This document shows, piece by piece, positions 51,223 to 59,699 of a stretch of DNA of 64,000 bases. Source of the DNA: Thermococcus sp. 21S9 (GTDB lineage Archaea; Methanobacteriota_B; Thermococci; Thermococcales; Thermococcaceae); NCBI RefSeq assembly GCF_012027635.1, contig NZ_SNUS01000001.1, forward strand, positions 248,001 to 312,000, given 5' to 3'. Positions within the stretch are counted from its first letter, which is position 1; every line of letters begins with the position of its first letter. A program made the translations under genes and the position numbers. The notes beneath the pieces are model-generated. The model saw only the letters and a list, made by a program, of their open reading frames with translations. It did no database searches and had not been told where the DNA came from.

Positions 51223-52489
51223 ACCTTCTTAAGAGCAGGGCAAAGACAGCGAGGAGAACTATGAACCCAGGCCCGCATATGGAACTCTTCTGGCTTCCTT
51301 TCATTGCATCCACGTCGACCACGTAGAACGTTGAGCTCGCAGTTCCGATTACCGCCTCGTTGCCCTTCACGGCTATGCTCCTCACGTAGCCCGTATTCGG
51401 AAGCTCACCGAGGACCTTCCCGTCCTTCGGACTTATGGCGTAGAGGTTTCCAACGCTGTAAACGTACGTTGTCCCGTTCTCGGTCTTGCTCTGGAACTTA
51501 CCCGTTCCGGCCAGGAGAATGCCGTCGGTATAGGCAAGCGCCTTAACGCGGTAGGGGAACTTCCGCTCCCAGAGGGTCTTTCCTGAGGGCAGTTCGATGG
51601 CTATCAGAGTTCCGTTCTTGCCATCGTAGCCACCGATGTAGGCCGTGTCGTTGAGAACCAGAATGTCCTCGGTGTAAAAGAGGCTCTCATTGAAGAGTAC
51701 TTTCCCGGCAGGAGAAACCAAGTAGAGGCGCCCCTTGGAGTTGTTCCAGCCAGTTCCGAGGAGTGCATCGCCCTTCCAGGTCTCAAGGTCCCTGACCCAG
51801 TGGCCAAAGCTCACGTTCCAGAGAAGCCTTCCATCGGGGGATATCCCGTAGAGGGAACCGAACTGAAAGCTCCCCACGTATCCCGACGGGAAGCCCGAGC
51901 TCGCGTATATGACGCCATTCCCAACCCGAACACGGGTAATCATGTCGTTGAAGGTTACGTTCCATAGGCCCGTAAAGTTCTCACCGAGCCTCACGGCGTA
52001 AACATGGCCAAGGTAGTAGGGGGTGTTGTTGGAGTAGTAGAAGTCTCCATCGGCAATGTAAACGGTATTGCCCGAGACAACGAAGTCGTAGAGCTTGTTC
52101 CTAACGTCGTAGAGAGACACGATGTGTCCCTTGGTATCAACCTTCAGGAGGGCGCCGAAGCTACCTGCAAGAACGCCGTCATCGATTGGGTATAGCTTGA
52201 CCGTGTATCCCGAGTTATTCTGCCACAGCTTTGTACCGTTCGTTGAGAAGGCCGAGAGCGTGCCGAGGTAGTAGACCTCGACGAGACCGGTTGACTTCAT
52301 GACCTGCTTGTAGGAACAGGCCACGTATACCGTGTCGTTGGTCATCGCAACGGCCTCTATGCTCTTCTGATACTTCACGTTATCACAGACCGTCCCCTTC
52401 CACAGCACTGGACTCTGGGACGCTGAAACGCTTCCGAGCAGAAGAAACGCCAGCAAAGCCACCAAAATCACTGGAACGCTTCGCTTCAT
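51215..52489 (-). CDS. Secreted PQQ-like beta-propeller with CGP-CTERM anchor
   Basis: The 424-residue protein has a signal peptide (PVILVALLAFLLLGSVSAS), repeated WD/PQQ-like blades (GTLSAFSTNGTKLW, GSLYGISPDGRLLWNVSF, GTLIAIELPSGKTLWERKF, GNLYAISPKDGKVLG) and at the end SSICGPGFIVLLAVFALLLRR, the CGP-CTERM sorting signal of Thermococcales, which is thought to be cut near the Cys for lipid attachment. It would sit on the outer face of the membrane and bind an unknown ligand. GGGGGATTGGCC precedes ATG. Confidence 0.85.
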   Translation of the reverse strand: MKRSVPVILVALLAFLLLGSVSASQSPVLWKGTVCDNVKYQKSIEAVAMTNDTVYVACSYKQVMKSTGLVEVYYLGTLSAFSTNGTKLWQNNSGYTVKLYPIDDGVLAGSFGALLKVDTKGHIVSLYDVRNKLYDFVVSGNTVYIADGDFYYSNNTPYYLGHVYAVRLGENFTGLWNVTFNDMITRVRVGNGVIYASSGFPSGYVGSFQFGSLYGISPDGRLLWNVSFGHWVRDLETWKGDALLGTGWNNSKGRLYLVSPAGKVLFNESLFYTEDILVLNDTAYIGGYDGKNGTLIAIELPSGKTLWERKFPYRVKALAYTDGILLAGTGKFQSKTENGTTYVYSVGNLYAISPKDGKVLGELPNTGYVRSIAVKGNEAVIGTASSTFYVVDVDAMKGSQKSSICGPGFIVLLAVFALLLRRFT

Positions 52490-52520
52490 GGCCAATCCCC
52501 CAAAAGGAGTGGTGAAAAGC

Positions 52521-52528
52521 TTATATAA
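52521..52528. promoter_or_regulatory. Shared palindromic TATA box, propeller/HEAT pair
   Basis: TTATATAA lies 26 bases before ATG 52547 on one side and 32 bases from ATG 52489 on the other, so it suits both divergent genes. Confidence 0.5.
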
Positions 52529-52546
52529 ACCTTTGCAGTATCCCCT

Positions 52547-53302
52547 ATGGTGGAAGCAATGGACGAGGAGTTCGACCTTAGGGAGGCACTGGCAACGGGG
52601 GAGGGCCTTCAGGAGGTCATAGCGCGAGCAACCGTCAACAAGGAGTTTCTCAAGGAGGTCATTGAACTCCTCGATGACGACCTTTGGACCGTTCAAAAGA
52701 ACGCCCTCCGAGTCGTCGTCGAAGTTCTGAGGGACATGCCTGAACTCCACGACTCGCTGATAACCAAGCTCATGGTCATGCTAAGGAAGAGTGAGGCGAT
52801 ACCCCTGACCCAGGAGATAGCCCGGGCCTTCGGTGTCCTCGCGGAGGTTGCTCCCGAGAAGGTTGCAAGAATAGTGCCCGTTATCTTCGCCAACTACCGC
52901 GTTGGAGACCCGAAGATAAAGGTGAACGCAACCTACGTCCTTGAGGAGATAATGCGCGTCAGGCCCAGCCTGCTCGGCAACGTCTTCCGCGACATAGGCT
53001 TCATGCTGACCTCAAAGGAAGCATCAGACAAGCTCGCGGCGCTCAACTTCATACTCGCGCTGAGCGAGAACGGGATGAGGTACGTCACGCCTTTCCTGCC
53101 CAAGCTCTTCGCGCTCCTCCACGACAAGAACGAGCTCGTGCGCGCGAGTGCCGTTGAAACACTCGTTGCACTTGGGGAAACAAACGAAAAGCTAAGGAAG
53201 GTCGTGATGTCAAAGCTCGAAGAGATAAAGAACGACAGAAGCGAACTCGTACAGAAGAAGCTCAAGGAGGGGCTTTCAAAGCTCATTATCCTCGACAGGT
53301 GA
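52547..53302 (+). CDS. HEAT-repeat protein, possible chemotaxis partner
   Basis: The 251-residue protein consists of paired helices in HEAT-repeat style (e.g. DDLWTVQKNALRVVVEVL, KIKVNATYVLEEIM, NELVRASAVETLVALGE). HEAT_PBS proteins near cheF in haloarchaea have been reported to interact with CheF and the archaellum ring, so a scaffold role in signalling is likely but unproved. ATG 52547 would be leaderless; ATG 52559 after GGTGG is the alternative. Its 3' end overlaps the convergent coiled-coil gene by 27 bases. Confidence 0.7.
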   Translation: MVEAMDEEFDLREALATGEGLQEVIARATVNKEFLKEVIELLDDDLWTVQKNALRVVVEVLRDMPELHDSLITKLMVMLRKSEAIPLTQEIARAFGVLAEVAPEKVARIVPVIFANYRVGDPKIKVNATYVLEEIMRVRPSLLGNVFRDIGFMLTSKEASDKLAALNFILALSENGMRYVTPFLPKLFALLHDKNELVRASAVETLVALGETNEKLRKVVMSKLEEIKNDRSELVQKKLKEGLSKLIILDR

Positions 53303-54319
53303 TTCGCTGGCCTCGTTCAACCTCTCCTGGAGAAGGGTCTTGAGCGCCTCCTTAAGTTTCTCGTTCTCCCGCCTGAGGCGTTCGTTCTCCTCCTTCAGCG
53401 ACTCGGCCTCGGCCAGGAGGGACTTTATCTCGTTGAGAGTCTTCTCGAACTTTGACTTGGGTATGAACTCGCTTTTTATGACCTCAATCGCCGAAAGGGC
53501 GTCCTTTGCACCGGTCAGGGATACAAGCTCCTTCTCAATTACCCGAATCTCCTTAAGCCTCTCCTCATACTTGCCAATCTTCTCGCTCAGGGCATCAACG
53601 CGCTTGGCCATCTCCTGGAACATTGCGAGCCTCTTCTTCAGCTCCTCCAGCTCGCGCTCCTTCTCAACGAGCTTCTTCCTCAGCTTCTCGTTTTCACTGG
53701 CGAGCGATTTGAGCCGAAGGTTCTCCTCGACGAGTTTCTCGTAGTGGTCCTGGAGCTCCCTGAGTGCCTTGGCGAGGTCAACGCTTATGCCGAGCACCTC
53801 ACGCTTGAGTTCCTCCCTGAGCTCTTCAACCCGTTCCTCAACGAGCTTCCTGAGGTGCTCATCGGCCTTCTTTCCGTAGGTTTCCTCAACGCGCCTGAAC
53901 AGCTCTGCGGGGAGGCGGTCGAGTTTCTCCTCGAGCTCGTTCATCCTTGGGACTATCGCCTCAACACCCTCAAGGAAAAGCGTCCTCTGCTCCAGCTCTG
54001 AAATCCGGGCCTCAAGCTCCTTGAGCCGTTTGTCAACGGAGTAGCTGAGTTCCCTGTGAGAAGTACCAAGCTCCTCAAGCTTACGGCTGATGTTCTCTAT
54101 TCTCTCACTCAGAAAGGAGCGTTCGATGCGGAGTTCTCGAATGACGGCGGCAATGGCCTCGAGCGCAAGGAGTGAGTAGTCACCAAGAGTTTCAGACTCA
54201 GGAATAGCCGACTTGACCTCGTCCCAGTTCCTCAAGGTCTTGAACTCCTCAATAACCTCTGAGTGCCTGTCACGTATGTAGTCCCAGGTCAACCTGCCCC
54301 TCGCTGACTTCTTGAGCAT
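53276..54319 (-). CDS. Cytoplasmic coiled-coil protein with EarA-type promoter
   Basis: The 347-residue protein has a short globular N-terminus (residues 1-60) and then nearly continuous coiled coil to the end, with no membrane segment or signal peptide. I do not recognise a family. Its promoter holds the same 12-base unit as the archaellum and che promoters at the same distance from the TATA box, so it is probably made with the motility apparatus. Candidate roles are a polar cap or scaffold part. Confidence 0.7.
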   Translation of the reverse strand: MLKKSARGRLTWDYIRDRHSEVIEEFKTLRNWDEVKSAIPESETLGDYSLLALEAIAAVIRELRIERSFLSERIENISRKLEELGTSHRELSYSVDKRLKELEARISELEQRTLFLEGVEAIVPRMNELEEKLDRLPAELFRRVEETYGKKADEHLRKLVEERVEELREELKREVLGISVDLAKALRELQDHYEKLVEENLRLKSLASENEKLRKKLVEKERELEELKKRLAMFQEMAKRVDALSEKIGKYEERLKEIRVIEKELVSLTGAKDALSAIEVIKSEFIPKSKFEKTLNEIKSLLAEAESLKEENERLRRENEKLKEALKTLLQERLNEASESPVEDNEL

Positions 54320-54350
54320 AACTACCGACCGTAAAAAAGTAGTCCCCGAT

Positions 54351-54378
54351 TCTTAAATAGCTTTTGTGTAGGTGGTTA
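54351..54378 (-). promoter_or_regulatory. Coiled-coil gene promoter: TATA box and one EarA-type unit
   Basis: CTATTTAAGA (54351-54360, minus strand) is the TATA box; plus-strand TGTAGGTGGTTA (54367-54378) is identical to the first archaellum unit. Spacing to the TATA box is 7-8 bases, as at cheR. Start is expected near 54330. Confidence 0.6.
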
Positions 54379-54390
54379 CGAGAGAAGGTT

Positions 54391-54517
54391 AGTGGCCGGC
54401 GGCGTTCCCGGTTTCCCGCCCCCTCCCGGAGGGCAGTACACCCGGGAACGCAGGCGGGCTTAACTTCCGGGGTCGAAACGAGACCGGGTGTAACCCCGCC
54501 GCTATGGCCGCCGTGCC
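54391..54517 (-). rRNA. rrf: 5S ribosomal RNA
   Basis: Read on the minus strand, the segment begins GGCACGGCGGCCATAGCGG, contains the conserved CCGGAAGTTAAGC loop and GGTGTACTGCC, and ends GCCGCCGGCCACT, which pairs with the 5' end. This is the standard archaeal 5S rRNA of about 125 bases. It is alone, without 16S or 23S, as is known for extra or separate 5S genes in Thermococcales. A TATA box at 54539-54546 is 25 bases upstream of its 5' end. Confidence 0.95.
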
Positions 54518-54538
54518 GATAACACCTTCAGAGATGAC

Positions 54539-54546
54539 TTTATAAA
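54539..54546. promoter_or_regulatory. Shared palindromic TATA box, 5S rRNA/OB-protein pair
   Basis: TTTATAAA is centred 25 bases from the 5S rRNA 5' end (54517) and 26 bases from ATG 54569. One symmetrical box thus fits both starts almost exactly. Confidence 0.6.
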
Positions 54547-54568
54547 CTTTGCGGTTCTTCAGGCTTTG

Positions 54569-56056
54569 ATGGAAGAGCTACTCGCGTTAATCAGGAAGGA
54601 GCGAAAGGAGCCCCTAACACCAGAGACCCGGGTTAGGGATTTCCTTCGCGAAATCCAAAGGAGGAACGGGGAGGAAGTTGAGGTTGAGGGCTTTCTGCTC
54701 CTCAGGCAACCGCCGAACGCACCAAGGGACGCGGTTTACTACCTCCTAACTCCACTCTCGCCGGAAGAGCTGAAGAAGAGCAGGCTCAGAGCATACCTCG
54801 TTCTGAGGATAGACGAGGCGAGCGCGATTGGGAAAAGCGTTTACTCGGGCGCCTACGTGAGGGTCAGGGGAATACTCGACGCCTACCCCTACGGAAACCT
54901 CAAGCTTCTCCGCGTCATCGAGCTGAAGGAGGTCCCCTACGAGAACCACTGGCTCAACTATCCCAACTACGCGCTGAGCCGGGGCGAACTTGAGGAGCTC
55001 ATTTCAAGCACGGTCTACGCGAACTACGAGACGGAGAGGGCGATAATATACTCCCTCTTGAGCGCGCCGACCGTCGTAGGGGCAGAAAACTGGGGGGAGG
55101 GTGTTACATTCTCGGCCTTCAAGGGGGAGCGCGAGCGCTCGGTTCTCTCACTCTGGGAAGCGTTGAAATACCTCCACTCGCTCCTTCCGGAGGAGCTGAA
55201 GCTTAGGCGGGACAGATGGACGGAGTTCGACGACGATTTCTTGGGCCTCGACTTCAGGTTCGCGAGGCCGAGGGCGAAGTTGGCCTACTACGTCCCCCAC
55301 ACGAGGACCATGCTGAAGAGGCCCAGACCGGTGCCCAAGTGGGCGGAGGAGCACTTCCGGGAAAAGAGCGCAGGCTTTCTCAGCCCGAGGCTCGTGATGA
55401 AGCCCGAAGACGAGACCGCAACTCTCGGGGAGGCCCCGCTCGTAATAACCGAGGACGTTGCCTACGAGCGAAACCGCGAGCTTGAGGAGCTTATTCCTAA
55501 CGTCGTCGCCACAATCATGGTCGCCAGAAGGCGCGTTGGAGTTTTAAACCTCGGTGAGATGGAGGACTACCGCTACCGCTTTGAGGCGTTCCTGATGAGA
55601 AACCGAAACGAGTACGGGGAGCTCTTCGATGCCCTGACGCTCTCGGGCAAGGTCTTTAACGTCGGGCTTAGGTACAGGCTCGGGGCGAGGCTTCTCGGTG
55701 CGATGGGACGCTTTGAAGGAAAACTCGGAAGGGGTCTCATAAGCGACCTGCTCGGTCTGTACCAGGAGATAACCGACACGTGGATAAACGAACTTCCAGA
55801 CAGGGAAAAGCTGAGGCTCCTGAAGGAATACGAGCGCTACATAGGGAACTCCCGGGTGGCGGAGATTGGCGTTAGAATCTTTGAAGACCTCGAGGCGACA
55901 TCCATTGACGGAACGGTCACGAGGGAGGAGTTCTTAAAGGCCCTCATCGAGGCCGGTTTTAGGAGGGAGCACGCGGGGGAGACCCTTGAAAAGTTGCTCC
56001 GCGAGGGTTACCTCTACGAACCGTTTCCCGGAAAGCTGAAGCTGGTGAGGTGGTAG
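54569..56056 (+). CDS. Uncharacterised protein with OB-like and MCM-like winged-helix ends
   Basis: The 495-residue protein has an N-terminal region (about residues 30-125) that looks like an OB fold (EVEVEGFLLL, GAYVRVRGILDAYPYGNL), a long middle part of unknown fold, and a C-terminal winged helix (residues 425-495) ending LLREGYLYEPFPGKLKLV, strikingly like the end of archaeal MCM helicases. No Walker motifs are seen, so it is not a helicase. A nucleic-acid role is likely. ATG 54569 fits a leaderless start. The RNase P subunit gene begins 2 bases after its stop. Confidence 0.6.
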   Translation: MEELLALIRKERKEPLTPETRVRDFLREIQRRNGEEVEVEGFLLLRQPPNAPRDAVYYLLTPLSPEELKKSRLRAYLVLRIDEASAIGKSVYSGAYVRVRGILDAYPYGNLKLLRVIELKEVPYENHWLNYPNYALSRGELEELISSTVYANYETERAIIYSLLSAPTVVGAENWGEGVTFSAFKGERERSVLSLWEALKYLHSLLPEELKLRRDRWTEFDDDFLGLDFRFARPRAKLAYYVPHTRTMLKRPRPVPKWAEEHFREKSAGFLSPRLVMKPEDETATLGEAPLVITEDVAYERNRELEELIPNVVATIMVARRRVGVLNLGEMEDYRYRFEAFLMRNRNEYGELFDALTLSGKVFNVGLRYRLGARLLGAMGRFEGKLGRGLISDLLGLYQEITDTWINELPDREKLRLLKEYERYIGNSRVAEIGVRIFEDLEATSIDGTVTREEFLKALIEAGFRREHAGETLEKLLREGYLYEPFPGKLKLVRW

Positions 56057-56057
56057 C

Positions 56058-56420
56058 GTGGGAAAGAAGTTCCTGAGGAAGAAGGAGCAGAGGGAGAAGA
56101 AACGGATAGCGAGGGAGCGCGTTGAGACGCTCTTCACCCTCGCGGAAAGGGTTTTTCCGTACAGCCCGGAGTTGGCGAACAGATACGTTGAGATAGCCCT
56201 TGCCGTCCAGCAGAAGGCCAAGATAAGACTCCCGAGGACGTGGAAGCGTCGCTACTGCAAGCGCTGTCACTCCTTCCTCGTCCCGGGAAAGAACGCGCGC
56301 GTGAGGCTGAGGAGCAAACCCTATCCCCACGTCGTCATAAAGTGCCTCAACTGCGGACACATAATGCGCTACCCGTATCTGCGGGAGAAAAAAGCGAGGA
56401 GAAAAGGGGAGGAAACCTAA
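56058..56420 (+). CDS. rnp4: Ribonuclease P protein component 4 (Rpp21)
   Basis: The 120-residue protein is the archaeal Rpp21/Rpr2 subunit that supports tRNA 5'-end processing by RNase P. It has the N-terminal basic helices (RKKEQREKKRIARERVETL) and a zinc ribbon with Cys pairs in RYCKRCHSF and IKCLNCGHIMRYP. GTG 56058 follows GAGGTGGTAGC. It is coupled to the uncharacterised gene upstream. Confidence 0.92.
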   Translation: MGKKFLRKKEQREKKRIARERVETLFTLAERVFPYSPELANRYVEIALAVQQKAKIRLPRTWKRRYCKRCHSFLVPGKNARVRLRSKPYPHVVIKCLNCGHIMRYPYLREKKARRKGEET

Positions 56421-57584
56421 TCAGTGCCTTCCGCTCTTCTCGGGCTTTGAACCCATTCCCGGGTTCATCTTAACGGTTTCCCTGTTCGTCATGTAGAGCT
56501 CGTGGAGGGCCTTCTTGGCATCCTTGAGGAGCACCCTGGCAACGCTGTAGTTCCCCGCGTCAATTGCCTCCTTGACCTTGTCAAGGATTGTCTGAACGGA
56601 GCTGACGTTAACTCCTGCCTTCTCAAGGACCTCAAGCTGGGCCTCAATCTTCTCAAGCTCCATCTCAAGGGCGAGCTTTCCGTTCTTTTCCATGGCCCTG
56701 TGGAGCTCCTTGTTAGCCTCCTTGAGGGCGAACTCGGTCTTCACCTGAAGCTTGAGGGCAAGCCCGTAAGCCTCGGTGACGTTTCCGGCCTGAAGGCTTG
56801 CGTTAGCCTGCTCCATGAGCTGGAGCATCTCCCTGACCTGTTCCCTAAGCTGGGTTGAGTTCGTGGTGTTTGCTATCTGTTCAATGGCCATGAGCCTCTC
56901 GCGGACCTGCTCCATAATCATCTTAACCTGCTCGGCCGTAACGTTGGCCTGGACCTGCTTGGCGGTGCAGTTGCAGGCCTTGAGCTCCCTGGAGACCTTT
57001 TCCATGACCTTCTCAGAGGCCTTGCTCTGGACCATTACCATCTCCCTGACCTGGAACCTCTCCATGAGCTTGGTGACGTTGGTCGACTGGTTGACGTATA
57101 TTATCATCGCGCGGTTCTGGACAGCGAGCCTGAGGGCGGTCTGGACTGCAAGGCTGTCGTTGCCGGCAACAACGACGCTGGCGTTGAACTTGATTCCAAA
57201 GAGCTTGCTGGCGTTGCCCATAACTGCGAGGTCAGTCTCATACCTGTTGGCTCCCCACCAGCGGTAAACGGTTATGTTGTACTCCTCAAGGTCGGTAACG
57301 TACTCGCTCACAACCGCATCGGGACCACCTATTATTATAACCTGGTCCGGGGCGTAGCTCAGTATCTCCGCCGTAACGTTCGGGTCGTAGGTGCCCCAGG
57401 TGGTCGTCACGACGACCGCACCGGTCAGGTTGGCGAGGTACTGAGCTATCGCGTTGTCCGCGGCGTTGTCACTGACGAGGATTACTGTAACCGTCGCTTC
57501 CCCTGCGTATGCACTTCCCGCTCCAAATGCCATTCCAATCATAAGCAGTCCGAACAGGACTGCCACCAACTTCTTACCCATCAT
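56421..57584 (-). CDS. Secreted protein with cell-wall-binding repeat 2 domain and helical tail
   Basis: The 387-residue protein has a signal peptide (LVAVLFGLLMIGMAFGAGSAYA), a CWB2-like domain (about residues 30-170; VIIIGGPDAVVSE and WWGANRYETDLAV are typical) and a long helical, Gln/Glu/Asn-rich domain (about 180-365). Two Cys (CNC) lie near residue 207. CWB2 repeats bind cell-surface polymers in bacteria; in Thermococcales the partner is unknown. GGTGATG precedes ATG 57584. It ends one base after the RNase P gene end on the other strand. Confidence 0.8.
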   Translation of the reverse strand: MMGKKLVAVLFGLLMIGMAFGAGSAYAGEATVTVILVSDNAADNAIAQYLANLTGAVVVTTTWGTYDPNVTAEILSYAPDQVIIIGGPDAVVSEYVTDLEEYNITVYRWWGANRYETDLAVMGNASKLFGIKFNASVVVAGNDSLAVQTALRLAVQNRAMIIYVNQSTNVTKLMERFQVREMVMVQSKASEKVMEKVSRELKACNCTAKQVQANVTAEQVKMIMEQVRERLMAIEQIANTTNSTQLREQVREMLQLMEQANASLQAGNVTEAYGLALKLQVKTEFALKEANKELHRAMEKNGKLALEMELEKIEAQLEVLEKAGVNVSSVQTILDKVKEAIDAGNYSVARVLLKDAKKALHELYMTNRETVKMNPGMGSKPEKSGRH

Positions 57585-57616
57585 GGCTCATCACCATTAT
57601 CAACTATGAAAAAGCC

Positions 57617-57628
57617 CTATTTAAGCTT
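57617..57628 (-). promoter_or_regulatory. TATA box for the CWB2 protein gene
   Basis: AAGCTTAAATAG on the minus strand predicts a start near 57598 and a short leader of about 14 bases. The rest of the gap (57630-57800) holds several GTTC/GAAC repeats and a T-rich stretch. Confidence 0.5.
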
Positions 57629-57761
57629 TTTTCACGAAATTAAGGTCAGATAGACGGTTTCTAAAAAATCCAGGGCATTTCGTTCGTTCTCATACTTCCC
57701 ACAACGAACCAGAAAGAACCTCATCGTTCCAAATCGTTCCAGGGGCAAAACTATCCAGCAG

Positions 57762-57806
57762 TTGCCCGAAAAAAGCCATAATGCCAGAGAAGAAACCAAA
57801 GGGAAC
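57762..57806 (-). terminator. T-rich terminator of the cyclase gene
   Basis: On the minus strand, directly after the cyclase stop, the sequence is pyrimidine-rich and reaches GGCTTTTTTCGGGCAA. The GGGCAA can pair with TTGCCC at 57743-57748 on the same strand's continuation to form a hairpin after the U-tract. Confidence 0.4.
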
Positions 57807-57807
57807 G

Positions 57808-58380
57808 TTAATCTTCGACTATCGCTACCGCCCTTACCGGGCTTCCAGAGCCACCCTCGATTCTCAGGGGAAGACCTATGAATGTGAAGGTTCTTCCGAG
57901 GATGGCCTCGAGGTTGGTGAGGTTCTCAAATATTGGCACCTCTTCGCTGAGGAGAACCGTGTGAACCGTCTCGTCACCAATGCTCATCGCGTCGGTGCCA
58001 ACGGCTTTAACACCCTCCGCCACGAGGAATAGCGCGACCTCCGGCGAAAGCTCCCTCCCGCCGGTTAGGAAGAGGACGATTTTCCCATAATAGCCAGAAT
58101 CTGGCAGTTCGTCGAGTTTAACGGTTCCCTCGCCATTGCGAACGTCAATAACGAAGGCCTCGCCGATGAACTTCTCGAGGGGCATCTCGTCCACCGTCTT
58201 TCCGCCGGGAATGAAGTGGGCCGGAGCATCAACATGCGTCCCCGAGTGCTCGCCAAGCTTGAGGGCGTTCATATAGTAGCCGTCGCGCTCGATGAAGGCC
58301 CAGGGCCTGACCTTTACCTCCGGGTCGCCGGGGTAAACCGGCGTGTCCTCTCCCAGGGGGAGCGAGAGGTCGACTATCAT
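57808..58380 (-). CDS. Cyclase-family (kynurenine formamidase-like) metal hydrolase
   Basis: The 190-residue protein has the family motif H-x-G-T-H-x-D-x-P-x-H in EHSGTHVDAPAHF (about residues 45-57), which binds the metal, and begins VDLSLPLGEDTPVYPGDP, also typical. Members hydrolyse formyl-kynurenine, isatin or related amides; the actual substrate here is unknown. It is divergent from the SAH hydrolase gene. Confidence 0.85.
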   Translation of the reverse strand: MIVDLSLPLGEDTPVYPGDPEVKVRPWAFIERDGYYMNALKLGEHSGTHVDAPAHFIPGGKTVDEMPLEKFIGEAFVIDVRNGEGTVKLDELPDSGYYGKIVLFLTGGRELSPEVALFLVAEGVKAVGTDAMSIGDETVHTVLLSEEVPIFENLTNLEAILGRTFTFIGLPLRIEGGSGSPVRAVAIVED

Positions 58381-58393
58381 AACAACACCAACC

Positions 58394-58417
58394 CTTTTTA
58401 ACCCAGGAAATTAAAAA
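58394..58417. promoter_or_regulatory. Crossed TATA boxes of the divergent cyclase/SAH hydrolase pair
   Basis: CTTTTTAAC (58394-58402) suits the plus-strand gene, and GGTTTTTAATTT (minus strand, 58406-58417) suits the minus-strand gene. Each box lies nearer the other gene, so the two promoters overlap. Confidence 0.45.
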
Positions 58418-58433
58418 CCCACCGGTGATTGGT

Positions 58434-59699
58434 ATGGACTGCACGAAGGATTACTGCGTTAAGGACATCTCGCTCGCTCCGAGCGGGGAGAAGAAGATTG
58501 ACTGGGTCTCGCGCTTCATGCCCGTTCTCCAGACGATAAGGAGGGAGTTCGAGAGGGAGAAGCCCTTCAAGGGGGTCAGAATCGCCACGACACTCCACCT
58601 TGAGATGAAGACGGCCTTCCTGCTCCTTACTCTCAAGGCCGGCGGAGCGGAGGTTTCAGCGGCAGCGAGCAACCCGCTGAGCACCCAAGATGATGTCGTC
58701 GCCGCATTGGCTAAAGCTGGCGTCAAGGTTTACGCGATTAGAGGCGAGAGCAGGGAGGAATACTACGAAAACATGCACAGGGCTTTGGACATAAGGCCCA
58801 ACATCATCATAGACGACGGCGCGGACATGATAAGCACCGTCCACCGCGAGAGGCAGGAGTTGATAGACGAGATATGGGGCGCGAGCGAGGAAACAACGAC
58901 CGGCGTTATCAGATTGAGGGCGATGGAAAAGGACGGGGTTCTGAGGTTCCCAATCATAGCGGTCAACGACAGCTATACCAAATACCTCTTCGACAACCGC
59001 TACGGAACCGGCCAGTCCACGTGGGACGGCATAATAAGGACCACAAACCTGCTCGTCGCCGGAAAGAACGTCGTCGTTGTCGGCTACGGCTGGTGCGGAA
59101 GGGGAATAGCGATGAGGGCAAGGGGCCTCGGTGCCACGGTTATAGTCGTCGAGGTTGACCCGATTAGGGCTTTGGAGGCAAGGATGGACGGCTTCCTCGT
59201 CATGGACATGAAGGAGGCGGCAAAGGTAGGCGACATCTTCGTCACCTCGACGGGCAACATCAAGTGCATTCGCAAAGAGCACTTCGAACTCATGAAGGAC
59301 GGCGTCATAATGGCCAACGCCGGCCACTTCGACGTTGAGATATGGAAGCCCGACCTTGAGGAGCTCGCCGTTGAGATAAGCGAGCCGAGGCCCAACATCA
59401 GGGAGTACAAGCTTAAGGACGGAAGGAGGCTCTACCTTCTCGCAGACGGAAGGCTGGTCAATTTAGCGGCGGCCGACGGCCACCCGGCGGAGATTATGGA
59501 CATGAGCTTTGCCCTGCAGGCGAAGGCGGCGCAGTACATCAAGGAGAACCACGAGAGGCTTGAGCCAAAGGTCTACGTCCTGCCAAGGGAGATTGACGAG
59601 ATGGTCGCGAGGATTAAGCTCTCAGCCATGGGAATAAAGATTGAAGAGCTCACAGAGGAGCAGAGGGAATACCTTGAGAGCTGGGAGCACGGGACGTAG
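58434..59699 (+). CDS. ahcY: S-adenosylhomocysteine hydrolase
   Basis: The enzyme splits S-adenosylhomocysteine (or S-inosylhomocysteine in some archaea) into homocysteine and a nucleoside, removing the product inhibitor of SAM methylation. The 421-residue protein has the substrate part ([14 protein letters not shown]-like segment, DDGADMIST) and the NAD-binding [15 protein letters not shown] (about residue 217). It lacks the bacterial insertion, like other archaeal forms. ATG 58434 follows GGTGATTGGT. Its 3' end overlaps the convergent membrane gene by 50 bases. Confidence 0.95.
   Translation: MDCTKDYCVKDISLAPSGEKKIDWVSRFMPVLQTIRREFEREKPFKGVRIATTLHLEMKTAFLLLTLKAGGAEVSAAASNPLSTQDDVVAALAKAGVKVYAIRGESREEYYENMHRALDIRPNIIIDDGADMISTVHRERQELIDEIWGASEETTTGVIRLRAMEKDGVLRFPIIAVNDSYTKYLFDNRYGTGQSTWDGIIRTTNLLVAGKNVVVVGYGWCGRGIAMRARGLGATVIVVEVDPIRALEARMDGFLVMDMKEAAKVGDIFVTSTGNIKCIRKEHFELMKDGVIMANAGHFDVEIWKPDLEELAVEISEPRPNIREYKLKDGRRLYLLADGRLVNLAAADGHPAEIMDMSFALQAKAAQYIKENHERLEPKVYVLPREIDEMVARIKLSAMGIKIEELTEEQREYLESWEHGT

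Noticed and set aside
57781-58032. 83-codon plus-strand frame at the cyclase 3' end
   Set aside because: It overlaps the cyclase gene antisense, has no ribosome site and no family features.
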